Shown: positions 8,803-15,164, counted from the first letter of the stretch. The stretch: DNA of 19,060 nucleotides from Eubacterium sp. (GCA_020844525.1 JAJGAH010000005.1:1-19060), one strand, 5' to 3'. Program-made: numbers and translations. Notes: a model not told the origin generated them from the letters alone.

Positions 8803-9276
8803 GTGCTCAGATACGCAGTCTTCTTGATATTTATTATCGTGGGCTTCCTGCTCAGCCAACACCGTAAGCTCTACCCAATAGTCGCTGTAGTTTACGGAAT
8901 TGCACTTTTTTATTACACCTTCTTGTCCCGGATGGAGCTGGCAACGACGACAGAAGCAGTGGTAGCGACATCAACTCCAGTTCAGCAACACTGGTGGGTA
9001 AACGCAGCCTATGAAATCTTCCGTATGAAGACGAGCAGCTACAGGGAAGCCTTTATCCTGAACATCATGCTGTTTGTGCCGATGGGATATTTGGTACATA
9101 CCAAGCATACGTGTCGGACGATCCTGATCTGCTCAGCTGTATCGATATGTATCGAGATTCTGCAGGAAGTAACTGGTTTCGGAATGTTCGACTGGAATGA
9201 CTGGATCGCAAATAGCATCGGGGCGGTGATCGGAGTTGTCATGGTCCGGATGTATAGATCCAGCAAGGCTGGATGA
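8803..9276 (+). CDS. VanZ-like membrane protein
   Basis: A 157-aa membrane protein with about five hydrophobic segments (YAVFLIFIIVGFLL, YPIVAVVYGIALFYYTFL, NIMLFVPMGYLV, ILICSAVSICIEIL, ANSIGAVIGVVMV). NIMLFVPMG followed by EILQEVTGFGMFDWNDWIANSIG matches the VanZ-like family pattern, in which an NxxxFxPxG element and an EilQ..tgrG.fD..D...N..G element recur. The best-known member contributes to low-level teicoplanin resistance, but most are of unknown function, and several lie at the ends of surface polysaccharide clusters. It starts with GTG at 8803 after AAGG at 8792-8795; an ATG at 8801 is in another frame. It appears to be the last gene of the polysaccharide operon, but no clear terminator follows. 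Confidence 0.8.
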   Translation: MLRYAVFLIFIIVGFLLSQHRKLYPIVAVVYGIALFYYTFLSRMELATTTEAVVATSTPVQQHWWVNAAYEIFRMKTSSYREAFILNIMLFVPMGYLVHTKHTCRTILICSAVSICIEILQEVTGFGMFDWNDWIANSIGAVIGVVMVRMYRSSKAG

Positions 9277-9292
9277 ACTGGCATACCCTCAT

Positions 9293-9334
9293 CCCCCTCG
9301 GCACTGCGGCAGGTTCCGCACCCGGGGGCGGGGG
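9293..9334 (+). other. GC-rich hairpin-prone spacer after the polysaccharide operon
   Basis: A C5 run at 9293-9297 faces a G5 run at 9330-9334, and between them GCGG (9306-9309) pairs with CCGC (9316-9319) around a six-base loop. No T tract follows, so this is not a standard terminator. It contrasts sharply in composition with the flanks and could mark a junction. Confidence 0.35.
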
Positions 9335-9337
9335 TCT

Positions 9338-9363
9338 ACAAGTGTGACTTGTAATGTGTGACT
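9338..9363 (+). repeat. Small inverted repeat with an overlapping direct repeat
   Basis: ACAAG (9338-9342) and CTTGT (9348-9352) form a 5-base inverted repeat around TGTGA. GTGTGACT occurs twice, at 9342-9349 and 9356-9363. The block lies between the polysaccharide operon and the next gene and might be an operator or a recombination edge; neither is proven. Confidence 0.4.
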
Positions 9364-9411
9364 AGAAACAAACAGATAGAAAGGATACAACATGAAAGGA
9401 AGAACATCGGC

Positions 9412-9861
9412 ATGAAAGAAAACGACGGACGCAGGAGAGAGAAGAAGAATCCCAGTGCTGAGTTCATAGACCAGATCTGCTCTCTGTATGATGATGTCTA
9501 TGATGATCGGGAAGAGGACAGTAGCATCGGTGGGGAGGACTGGGCTCCGGGTCAGAAGGCTCTGCATACCTCCCTTGTTGCTTTCCAGAAAGAACTGGAA
9601 GAAGGGTATGGCATAAAACTCTCCACATCAAAGATCCGGAAGATCCTGATCACCGGCGGATGCTGGACTACGGAACGGAGCAGGGAGGTCTGCGCATTAT
9701 ATGAGAAGTATGGATCGGTGGCTAAGGTCGCCAAGGTGCTCGGTCTGTCAGAAACGCTTGTGAAGACTTATCTTCCCTACGGTAAGGTGGTTTATGATCT
9801 CGAGGAAAAGTCCGGCAACGCAAAGCGGGTCGAGCGCTGGAGAGAGAAGCATAAGAACTAA
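9412..9861 (+). CDS. Helix-turn-helix-like protein of a mobile-element-associated family, unknown function
   Basis: A 149-aa protein in a compositional break between the polysaccharide locus and the phage-like region. It is rich in charged residues. After an acidic N-terminal part (SLYDDVYDDREED) comes WAPGQKALHTSLVAFQKEL, then a helix-rich segment KIRKILITGGCWTTERS. A probable helix-turn-helix follows (SVAKVAKVLGLSETLVKTYL, about residues 102-121), then YGKVVYDLEEKSGNAKRVERW. From memory, this layout recurs in Clostridia conjugative elements and prophages as an unnamed protein. DNA binding is likely, but the role is unknown. I start at the ATG at 9412 because AAAGGAAG precedes it at 9394-9401; an upstream in-frame GTG at 9358 lies inside the direct repeat and has no clear site. 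A strong terminator follows. Confidence 0.75.
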   Translation: MKENDGRRREKKNPSAEFIDQICSLYDDVYDDREEDSSIGGEDWAPGQKALHTSLVAFQKELEEGYGIKLSTSKIRKILITGGCWTTERSREVCALYEKYGSVAKVAKVLGLSETLVKTYLPYGKVVYDLEEKSGNAKRVERWREKHKN

Positions 9862-9878
9862 CACACATAGAAATCAAC

Positions 9879-9931
9879 ACCCCGGAGTGGTTTTCAGGAC
9901 TTTCCTGATTACTGCTCCGGGGTATTTTTTT
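9879..9931 (+). terminator. Rho-independent terminator
   Basis: ACCCCGGAG (9879-9887) pairs with CTCCGGGGT (9915-9923), and a seven-T run follows at 9925-9931. The loop carries a second hairpin, TCAGGA (9894-9899) with TCCTGA (9903-9908). It ends the helix-turn-helix gene transcript. The reverse strand lacks a T run past the stem, so it should not stop the operon coming from the other side. Confidence 0.9.
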
Positions 9932-9939
9932 ACCCTCAC

Positions 9940-9957
9940 GGTTAGATTTAACTAACC
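9940..9957 (-). repeat. Short inverted repeat just past the AAA ATPase gene
   Basis: GGTTAG (9940-9945) and CTAACC (9952-9957) form a six-base stem with a six-base AT loop, immediately downstream of the - strand stop codon. No T run follows on the - strand, so it is at best a weak 3'-end element for the three-gene operon. Confidence 0.45.
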
Positions 9958-9961
9958 CAGA

Positions 9962-12244
9962 TTATACCGCCCGACTCTTCATCATTTCGTAATGCTCATC
10001 CTGACCGAGAGAGTAGAAGATGTCCTTGAATACTTCCCGGTATACGTCCGGCTTTACAGCAGAGGCATCGTAGTACAGGCTGTCATTAAATCCGGCAGAA
10101 TTTGTATCAAGACAGCTGACCATGGCAACTGCCAGATCATATCTGCCTGTGTTATCTGAGCCATCATCGTTTTTCTCGACAAAGGACTCTTTGTGTTCGT
10201 CGATCAGCTTCCTGAGACTGCGTTTTCCGCTGACCTGCAGGAAGTAGTATTCGAGGATGCGTCTCGCTGCGTTCATGGCGATCATGGAATCGTCAGTCGT
10301 CAGGAACTCTTTCCACAGAGCATCATACTCATTCTTGACTGGTGTCGTGTTCACTTCTGTAGGTGGGGTGGTCGGGATTGTTTCTACGCAAGGATAAATG
10401 TCAGATTGATTCCCGGCACCTTTCTTCAACTGGAAGAAGGATACACATTCATACTTGTCCTGCCAGCTGTATGTGATCTCACGGAAGAAATACGGATTGT
10501 GCGTCAGGCAGAAGAACTGTTTGATGTAGTCATCACGATTTCCGTCCTCGGAAAGATCATAATTGTTGTAGCAGATGCTGATCAGGTTCCGGACCAGAGA
10601 GGCAACGAGGTAGAGGGTGCCACTGTCCATGGAAGATACCGGGTCATCGATCACGACGATCTTGTGATGCTTGATCCCATCATCGGACTGGCTCTTCACG
10701 ACGGTCTGATAGTAATAGAGGAATGCGATGAAGTTCCTCTCACCTTCACTCAGATCCTTTGCAATCGTCTTATTCCCGGACCCGTCATCTCTTACAAGCT
10801 GATACACATACTGTGTACCTGGCTTCTCGACCATTTCAAATCCCTGAAAACCTGCGCTCTTCAGAAGAGCATTGATTGCATCTTTGGCAACTGTGGTGTT
10901 GACCGTCTGCTGATTCAGCTCTTTGATCTTTTCCGTGTATTCCTGATCCTGCTGCGCCAGCTCTTTCTGTCTTGTTTCAATTCCAGTCTGTACCTTCTTC
11001 AGTTCTTCCATGCCCGCACTGTAACCGGCGAAGATAGTCTGGCACTGAAAAGCCATTTTCTCCCAGACAGCCTGATTGCATGCCTGCTTCTTTTTCGGGT
11101 TTGAAAGCATGTCGTTATATTTCCGGATCTCGGCATTGATCTTCTCGATGGTGTCATTGACTTGCTGCAGCGCATCCAGAAGATCTTGATTGTCGATTGT
11201 TGTGGGCGTTGCCGGAGCAGCGATCTTTGCCTTGATGGCATCGAGATTACGGTGTGCTTTCTCCATGAACAGATCAACACGGCTCTTGTATTCATCGGCA
11301 AGCGGACCGGTGAAGCCGGTATTGTGCTGAAGGGTCAAGGCTGCATTGTTCAGCTGTCCTCTGTAGTTCTCGCACATTCTGCTGAGAGCAGCAACTGCCT
11401 GCTCGTACCGCTTGTCGAATACAGCGGCCAGATCTTCTTCAAAATGATGACGGTCCAAGGGCTGTCCGCAGTAGGGGCAGACGTCACCAGCCGCTTCCTG
11501 ATACTTATCATGGCCATCACGGACCCAGTCGCTGTTTCCCAGTCTTTTCAGGAGGGAAGCATAAGGAGTGTCACTGACACTGACAATGCTGCTGCCGAGG
11601 AGGTTATCGATGTCGTCCCCAAACTGCAGATGGGCAGGCTTATATTCCGGCATGGCTGTACCAGATTCCTGATAAGCTGTCTTGTAGAGCTGATCAAGTT
11701 CAGCAATATCATGGTCAACAGCCTGCGTCTTCTGAAGCTGCAGGAAGAACTTCTTCGTGTCATTCTTGTAACCAGCCTGGGTATCCGGATACTTGGCTTT
11801 TCTGAGTTCTGTTGTTTCTTTCCAGACGTCCGCGATAGCTTTCTTTTCACGGTCGGTCTGTTCACCCTTATTCTTTTCCAGGTCCTGCGCCGCATGTTCC
11901 ATCTTCGGCTGCAGTTTCTTCTGGGCGGCAGTGGTGTCGTCGATCTCTTTCTTCTTTTCTGCATTCGTCTTGGTCAGCGTGAAGACACCCGGAATGTTGC
12001 CATAGCTCTGCACATTTTCCCGGATGTAATCCTCGTTGTACACCATGATGACCGCATCGTCCTTGGGCTGCTTGAACTCAAGACCGGGGTAGTCCTTCTG
12101 GTCCATCAGTCTGCTGATCGTGGATTTTCCGGTACCATTCGTGCCGTAGATAAAATTCACCAGCGTCGGGTTAAAGCTCTTGTTTGTGAATATCGGACTG
12201 TTCAGCGTGACTTTTGTAATTTCAGTCTGAATTTTCTTCTGCAT
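9962..12244 (-). CDS. AAA_13-type ATPase, RloC/PrrC-like putative anticodon nuclease
   Basis: A 760-aa ABC/SMC-type ATPase. Walker A is YGTNGTGKST (residues 33-42), the ABC signature is LSEGERNFIAF (about 497-507), and Walker B with D-loop is IVVIDDPVSSMD (about 528-539). Long charged helical stretches (about 90-180 and 330-450) look like coiled coil. A single CPYCGQPL near residue 254 resembles the zinc-hook CxxC of RloC. The C-terminal region has MNAARRILEYYF with R661-x3-E665, the same spacing as the Arg-x3-Glu of the PrrC catalytic triad, and ends in EHYEMM. RloC/PrrC enzymes cut tRNA anticodons during phage infection; this role is inferred for the present protein. AGGAGG overlaps the upstream gene's stop, eight bases away. 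The third catalytic residue, a histidine, is not certain: H684 and H751 are candidates. No restriction-modification genes accompany it here. Confidence 0.8.
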   Translation of the reverse strand: MQKKIQTEITKVTLNSPIFTNKSFNPTLVNFIYGTNGTGKSTISRLMDQKDYPGLEFKQPKDDAVIMVYNEDYIRENVQSYGNIPGVFTLTKTNAEKKKEIDDTTAAQKKLQPKMEHAAQDLEKNKGEQTDREKKAIADVWKETTELRKAKYPDTQAGYKNDTKKFFLQLQKTQAVDHDIAELDQLYKTAYQESGTAMPEYKPAHLQFGDDIDNLLGSSIVSVSDTPYASLLKRLGNSDWVRDGHDKYQEAAGDVCPYCGQPLDRHHFEEDLAAVFDKRYEQAVAALSRMCENYRGQLNNAALTLQHNTGFTGPLADEYKSRVDLFMEKAHRNLDAIKAKIAAPATPTTIDNQDLLDALQQVNDTIEKINAEIRKYNDMLSNPKKKQACNQAVWEKMAFQCQTIFAGYSAGMEELKKVQTGIETRQKELAQQDQEYTEKIKELNQQTVNTTVAKDAINALLKSAGFQGFEMVEKPGTQYVYQLVRDDGSGNKTIAKDLSEGERNFIAFLYYYQTVVKSQSDDGIKHHKIVVIDDPVSSMDSGTLYLVASLVRNLISICYNNYDLSEDGNRDDYIKQFFCLTHNPYFFREITYSWQDKYECVSFFQLKKGAGNQSDIYPCVETIPTTPPTEVNTTPVKNEYDALWKEFLTTDDSMIAMNAARRILEYYFLQVSGKRSLRKLIDEHKESFVEKNDDGSDNTGRYDLAVAMVSCLDTNSAGFNDSLYYDASAVKPDVYREVFKDIFYSLGQDEHYEMMKSRAV

Positions 12245-12252
12245 AATACCTC

Positions 12253-12897
12253 CTAACGAATCTCATAATTCCGATCCTTCAGTACGCTGAGAAGGTCGAT
12301 TTTCTTTATTGCCCAGTGCTCATCATCCAGTTCATTCCGCAGAGATGAAGTTGCCAATCCGAATAATTCCGCATTCTGATTCAGCAGGTTCTGAGGAATA
12401 GCCGGAGCGTAATATCCGAACTTGAACTTGATGACCGAGCCATGGACGGTGATCTTGCTGAGTTTTCCTGCCACACATACCCAGTTCTCACTGCATCTTG
12501 AAAAGTCATCGTTCCGGATGGTGAACAGGCAGGGCATGCTTAAAATCTCTGCGATGATGTCTGCCGTCATCGGGCGGAAGTGATCTGCGTTATGTGTGTA
12601 CCGGGTCAGGGCATCAGAACGGGAAATGGAGAAAGAACCGTCCCTATATGTCTCGTCTTCAATTACAAACAGGTTGTAGTAATCCCTGCGCAGCTGGCCG
12701 ATCTCTATCGGATCGTTTGATGGCACAGGTACGGGAGAGGAGAAGAGACCGGCGTTTTGCAATAAGGGTAACAGGGTCTGAAGATCTGTTCCACCAATAT
12801 TGACATTGAGGCTCTGTATACTTCCCGCTGCGATCCCACTTCCACTGGCGCTGATCGAAATATCTCTGACATTCCGGGTATCAATTTCATCCGGCAT
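12253..12897 (-). CDS. Unknown 214-aa protein with N-terminal amyloid-like motif
   Basis: I do not recognise a named family. After a short polar start (MPDEIDTRN), residues 11-35 carry a glycine-rich beta-prone motif with core GSGIAAGSIQSLNVNIG. The upstream gene has nearly the same motif at its C-terminus. A helix-like TDLQTLLPLLQNAGLF and a short Pro/Ser linker lead to a globular domain from about residue 60 (QLRRDYYNLFVIEDETYRDG, then ALTRYTHNADHFRPMT). The end is rich in beta strand (ENWVCVAGKLSKI, VIKFKFGYYAP). No membrane segment or nuclease motif is evident. The ATG at 12897 overlaps the upstream stop by one base (TAATG), with GGGGGA about ten bases upstream. A longer frame from 12942 would overlap the upstream gene and is less likely. 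It is probably an adaptor or effector linked to the AAA ATPase; this is inference. Confidence 0.8.
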   Translation of the reverse strand: MPDEIDTRNVRDISISASGSGIAAGSIQSLNVNIGGTDLQTLLPLLQNAGLFSSPVPVPSNDPIEIGQLRRDYYNLFVIEDETYRDGSFSISRSDALTRYTHNADHFRPMTADIIAEILSMPCLFTIRNDDFSRCSENWVCVAGKLSKITVHGSVIKFKFGYYAPAIPQNLLNQNAELFGLATSSLRNELDDEHWAIKKIDLLSVLKDRNYEIR

Positions 12898-13769
12898 TAT
12901 TTCTTGTCCCCCATATTGACGGTAAGCTCCCCGATATTCCATGCGGCAATACCAGAACCATTGTTAACGATGGATATATTCTGAGTGGTCCCCGACTTCT
13001 CTTCCTTCTTGCGCGGATCTTCATCCACGATTTCAGCTTCAACATACTCTGCGTCTGCATGCTCTTCACTTTCGGCTGCAGTATCGCTGTTCCGGCTTCC
13101 GGTCTTGTCATAGTTGTACACGTCGGTCACGACAGTCCACGGATTCAGAACACCGGGACGTACATCCCATGGACGCTGTGTCTCGTGTTCAAAATAGTGC
13201 TCGAACATGTCCGGCCAGATAGAATCGTCACGTTCCTTCCTATTAATAATAAGGAAGTGCCAGACTCCAAGAAGCAGAGCTTCAAGACATACAGATGACT
13301 GCTTCAGGAGATCATCCCTGCTGATCGGTGTTCCATCTTCCCTGCAATAAAATTGTGCGCCTTCCAGAGAGCTGTCATCGTGGATAATCCGCAATAACGC
13401 CTGTGCCAGCCATATACGGGCTTCATCTGAATCCTTCAGACAGCTGACAACGTTGTCATGTATACGTTTCAGTTCGTTTCCGTACTGTTTCCTGACCCGC
13501 CGGTCAAAGGATGCGATCAGATAATCATCATCAATCTTGAAGAAGACAGTGCTCTTCGGAAGATCACCTTTCAGATAGTCTGAGCAGAAGTCAGATGCTG
13601 GGAATGGCGCATCCGCATCGATGAAAGAGCTCAGCCCCCAGAAGATATCTTTTCCACTAACTCTGTCTTTTATTCCTTTCTTATGTTCACGTGGACTTGC
13701 GCCATTGGATTTGACATGAAGAAGCAGCCCGTAAAAGAAACTGCCACACAAATACGGTGCATTCTCCAT
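12897..13769 (-). CDS. Unknown 290-aa protein with C-terminal amyloid-like motif
   Basis: First gene of the - strand operon; I do not recognise a characterised family. Residues 1 to about 215 look globular and mostly helical (SFFYGLLLHVKSNG, WGLSSFIDADAPFPASDF, FKIDDDYLIASFDRRVRKQY, ARIWLAQALLRII, LEALLLGVWHFLIINRKERD, then a Trp/Pro-rich stretch). Residues about 220-262 are an acidic, low-complexity linker with many Glu, Asp and Ala. Residues 263-287 form a glycine-rich beta-prone motif with core GSGIAAWNIGELTVNMG, three residues before the end. Domain, disordered linker and terminal motif is the layout of proteins that signal by templated amyloid contact, and the next gene begins with the same motif. 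AAGGGG seven bases upstream fixes the start. No enzymatic residues can be assigned; it could be a sensor or a cell-killing effector. Confidence 0.8.
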   Translation of the reverse strand: MENAPYLCGSFFYGLLLHVKSNGASPREHKKGIKDRVSGKDIFWGLSSFIDADAPFPASDFCSDYLKGDLPKSTVFFKIDDDYLIASFDRRVRKQYGNELKRIHDNVVSCLKDSDEARIWLAQALLRIIHDDSSLEGAQFYCREDGTPISRDDLLKQSSVCLEALLLGVWHFLIINRKERDDSIWPDMFEHYFEHETQRPWDVRPGVLNPWTVVTDVYNYDKTGSRNSDTAAESEEHADAEYVEAEIVDEDPRKKEEKSGTTQNISIVNNGSGIAAWNIGELTVNMGDKK

Positions 13770-13794
13770 AGAATTTCCCCTTTCATTAAAACTT

Positions 13795-13827
13795 CCAACT
13801 GAACCAACTCAACCAACTGAACCAACG
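13795..13827 (-). repeat. Tandem 9-base repeat in the leader of the three-gene operon
   Basis: About 3.7 copies of a 9-base unit, CCAACTGAA/CCAACTCAA on the + strand, end 25 bases before the start codon of the 290-aa gene. They fall in its 5' untranslated leader. A - strand frame across them would read Ser-Trp-Phe repeats, but it starts upstream of the likely promoter and is probably not a gene. Confidence 0.8.
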
Positions 13828-13933
13828 ATTGAGGTCTTCGAAACCAACCATAGGGTCGTAAGTGAAGGTAAAGGAAACGGAGCCTTGAGGACTATCAGAT
13901 ATGACCATGGATTTCGTGCTTTGATTGATTTCC

Positions 13934-13942
13934 ATTATACCA
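13934..13942 (-). promoter_or_regulatory. Extended -10 element, likely promoter of the three-gene operon
   Basis: On the - strand this reads TGGTATAAT, a perfect TGnTATAAT extended -10 box. The matching -35 position (13957-13962, GATGTG) is weak, as is allowed for extended -10 promoters. Transcription would start near 13927 and give a leader of about 155 bases before the 290-aa gene. The remaining part of the spacer 13770-13990 holds the tandem repeat and, near 13978-13985, the + strand ribosome binding site of the phage-like genes. I could not identify a convincing + strand promoter. Confidence 0.6.
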
Positions 13943-13990
13943 TATCGGGTCCTCCCCACATCGGGAAATACCACCTGAAAGGAGGACACC

Positions 13991-14089
13991 ATGAAGATCG
14001 TTCATATCGGGGTGCATCACATCAGAGATCCCGGCACATCAGCTGCTTCCGGCAATATCCACAGGCAGAAACATACACCAGAAAAATGA
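13991..14089 (+). CDS. 32-aa micro-ORF at the head of the phage-like early genes
   Basis: A short frame from ATG at 13991 to TGA at 14087-14089 preceded by a near-perfect ribosome binding site, AAAGGAGG at 13978-13985. The peptide is basic and histidine-rich (begins MKIVHIGVHHIRDPG) and matches nothing I recognise. It lies 14 bases before the DUF3846 gene. It could be a real small phage protein, a leader peptide, or a remnant with a surviving translation signal. The strong site is the main argument for translation. Confidence 0.5.
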   Translation: MKIVHIGVHHIRDPGTSAASGNIHRQKHTPEK

Positions 14090-14103
14090 AAGGACAGAAT
14101 CTT

Positions 14104-14475
14104 ATGAAGAACAAGACTTATAAGGTCATCATCGCAATGCCGTTCGAGAAGGCAGAAGTGTATCAGATTCCAGCATCCACGGACGTTCTGGCAAAGCTCG
14201 TCGGCGGGATCATGGAGTTCACCAATCCGATCACGGACGATGTCACCGTCATCACCAATGACAACAGCATCGCTCTCGGAATGGAACCGAACCGGGTCAT
14301 CAGGGACGAGGACGGATATCCCGTCGATGTCTACTGCGGACCTATGGTCATCATCGGAGAAACGGAAGACGGGGAGCTTCGGTCCCTGACAGAATCTGAG
14401 ATCATCCTGAATCTCATGGCTTACGGTGAGCCTGACTTCAAGAAGGATGACGATGAAGGAGAAGCAGAATCTTAA
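14104..14475 (+). CDS. DUF3846-family phage protein
   Basis: A 123-aa protein matching the DUF3846 pattern seen in phage and plasmid early regions: an N-terminal strand (YKVIIAMPFEKAEVYQI), then KLVGGIMEFTNP, then a turn with VITNDNSIALGMEPNRVI, and finally CGPMVIIGETEDGEL. The function of this family is unknown. I start at the ATG at 14104 because AAAGGA precedes it by about nine bases; a longer frame from 13885 reads through the promoter region and the micro-ORF in another frame and is unlikely. The acidic C-terminus (DDDEGEAES) overlaps the next gene by 23 bases. Confidence 0.75.
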   Translation: MKNKTYKVIIAMPFEKAEVYQIPASTDVLAKLVGGIMEFTNPITDDVTVITNDNSIALGMEPNRVIRDEDGYPVDVYCGPMVIIGETEDGELRSLTESEIILNLMAYGEPDFKKDDDEGEAES

Positions 14476-15082
14476 CTACAACGTGATCGCGTCCGGGTCA
14501 TCCGGCAACGCGGTCAGGATCGGCAGCATCATGGTCGACTGCGGCGTGGGATTCACGGAGATGAAGGAAGACCTGTATCAGGTTGACACCCTTCTTATCA
14601 CCCACGCACACAGCGACCACGTGAAGCCGATAACACTGGAGAGCATCAGGAGAGAGTTCCCGCGAATCCGAGTATTCGGAAACAGCGATGTTGCTTACCG
14701 GTATGACGTAGACAAGGTGGTCGGGACCATGCCGTTCGACCTGCCGAAGGGGAGACACATCATTCCCTTTGACGGCAGCCACGACATCCCCGTCACCGGC
14801 TACATCATCCAGCAGGACGGGCTGAACATCCTGTACATGACGGACAGCAACACGGTGGAAATGCCGGTGGATATCCCGCTCGACTACATCTTCCTTGAGA
14901 GCAACTACGACGAGAGGAAGCTGGCTGAGATCGGGAAGCGGTACGCGAAAGGGTCCTATGATCCGATCGCAAACGCACACAGACACCTGTCAACGCAGAA
15001 GTGCAGGGAATTCTACTACGTGCACCGGCGCGACAGGGACTCACAGCTGATCGAACTCCACAAGAGCAGCAGGTTTTATTGA
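14453..15082 (+). CDS. Metallo-beta-lactamase fold hydrolase, YycJ-like phage protein
   Basis: A 209-aa metallo-beta-lactamase fold protein. The start (NVIASGSSGNAVRI, then IMVDCG) is the form seen in YycJ/WalJ-type members. Metal ligands are visible as THAHSDH (H51, H53, D55, H56), then H110, D131 in YMTDSN, and a final H178 in RHLS. The set of ligands is complete, so the enzyme should be active. YycJ-like proteins have been linked to DNA exonuclease activity, and phage copies lie in replication modules as here; the substrate in this case is unknown. AGAAGGA just before the ATG at 14453 supports this start; ATG at 14447 is inside that site. It overlaps the DUF3846 gene by 23 bases, indicating coupled translation. 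Confidence 0.85.
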   Translation: MKEKQNLNYNVIASGSSGNAVRIGSIMVDCGVGFTEMKEDLYQVDTLLITHAHSDHVKPITLESIRREFPRIRVFGNSDVAYRYDVDKVVGTMPFDLPKGRHIIPFDGSHDIPVTGYIIQQDGLNILYMTDSNTVEMPVDIPLDYIFLESNYDERKLAEIGKRYAKGSYDPIANAHRHLSTQKCREFYYVHRRDRDSQLIELHKSSRFY

Positions 15083-15092
15083 GGGGCAGGCA

Positions 15093-15132
15093 GTCGGATC
15101 AATATCGCCGGTACGGCGAAAGGGCATCCGAC
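15093..15132 (+). other. Two-stem hairpin in the spacer before the DUF1351 gene
   Basis: GTCGGAT (15093-15099) pairs perfectly with ATCCGAC (15126-15132), enclosing a second stem CGCCG (15106-15110) with CGGCG (15114-15118) around a three-base loop. No T run follows. The ribosome binding site of the next gene comes about 20 bases later, so it may be an mRNA processing or translation-control element. Confidence 0.6.
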
Positions 15133-15164
15133 AGCAATCCCCACACAGATGAAAGGAAATCGAT

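Noticed and set aside
9293..9334. Rho-independent terminator for the polysaccharide operon
   Set aside because: The stem has mismatches and no T run follows, so I list it only as a hairpin-prone spacer.
9962..12244. Septu, PARIS or Wadjet-type defence ATPase
   Set aside because: The ATPase shows the AAA_13 layout with zinc-hook-like CxxC and RRILE...HYEMM ending of the RloC/PrrC-like group, and the neighbours do not match the partner proteins of those systems.
11162..12256. A 364-codon open frame on the + strand, and another at 10193-11104
   Set aside because: Both lie entirely opposite the AAA ATPase gene, have no family resemblance and are rich in Leu/Ile/Val/Phe as antisense frames of a charged coiled-coil protein are.
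13795..13827. CRISPR-like repeat array
   Set aside because: The units are 9 bases and directly adjacent with no spacers, and there are no cas genes.
13786..13992. A 68-codon - strand frame ending in Ser-Trp-Phe repeats
   Set aside because: Its start lies upstream of the likely TGnTATAAT promoter, and its end is just the tandem 9-base repeat read through. It overlaps the + strand ribosome binding site of the micro-ORF.
13885..14103. Extended N-terminus for the DUF3846 protein
   Set aside because: The extra 73 residues read through the divergent promoter region and the micro-ORF, look non-coding, and the family begins near the ATG at 14104, which has its own ribosome binding site.
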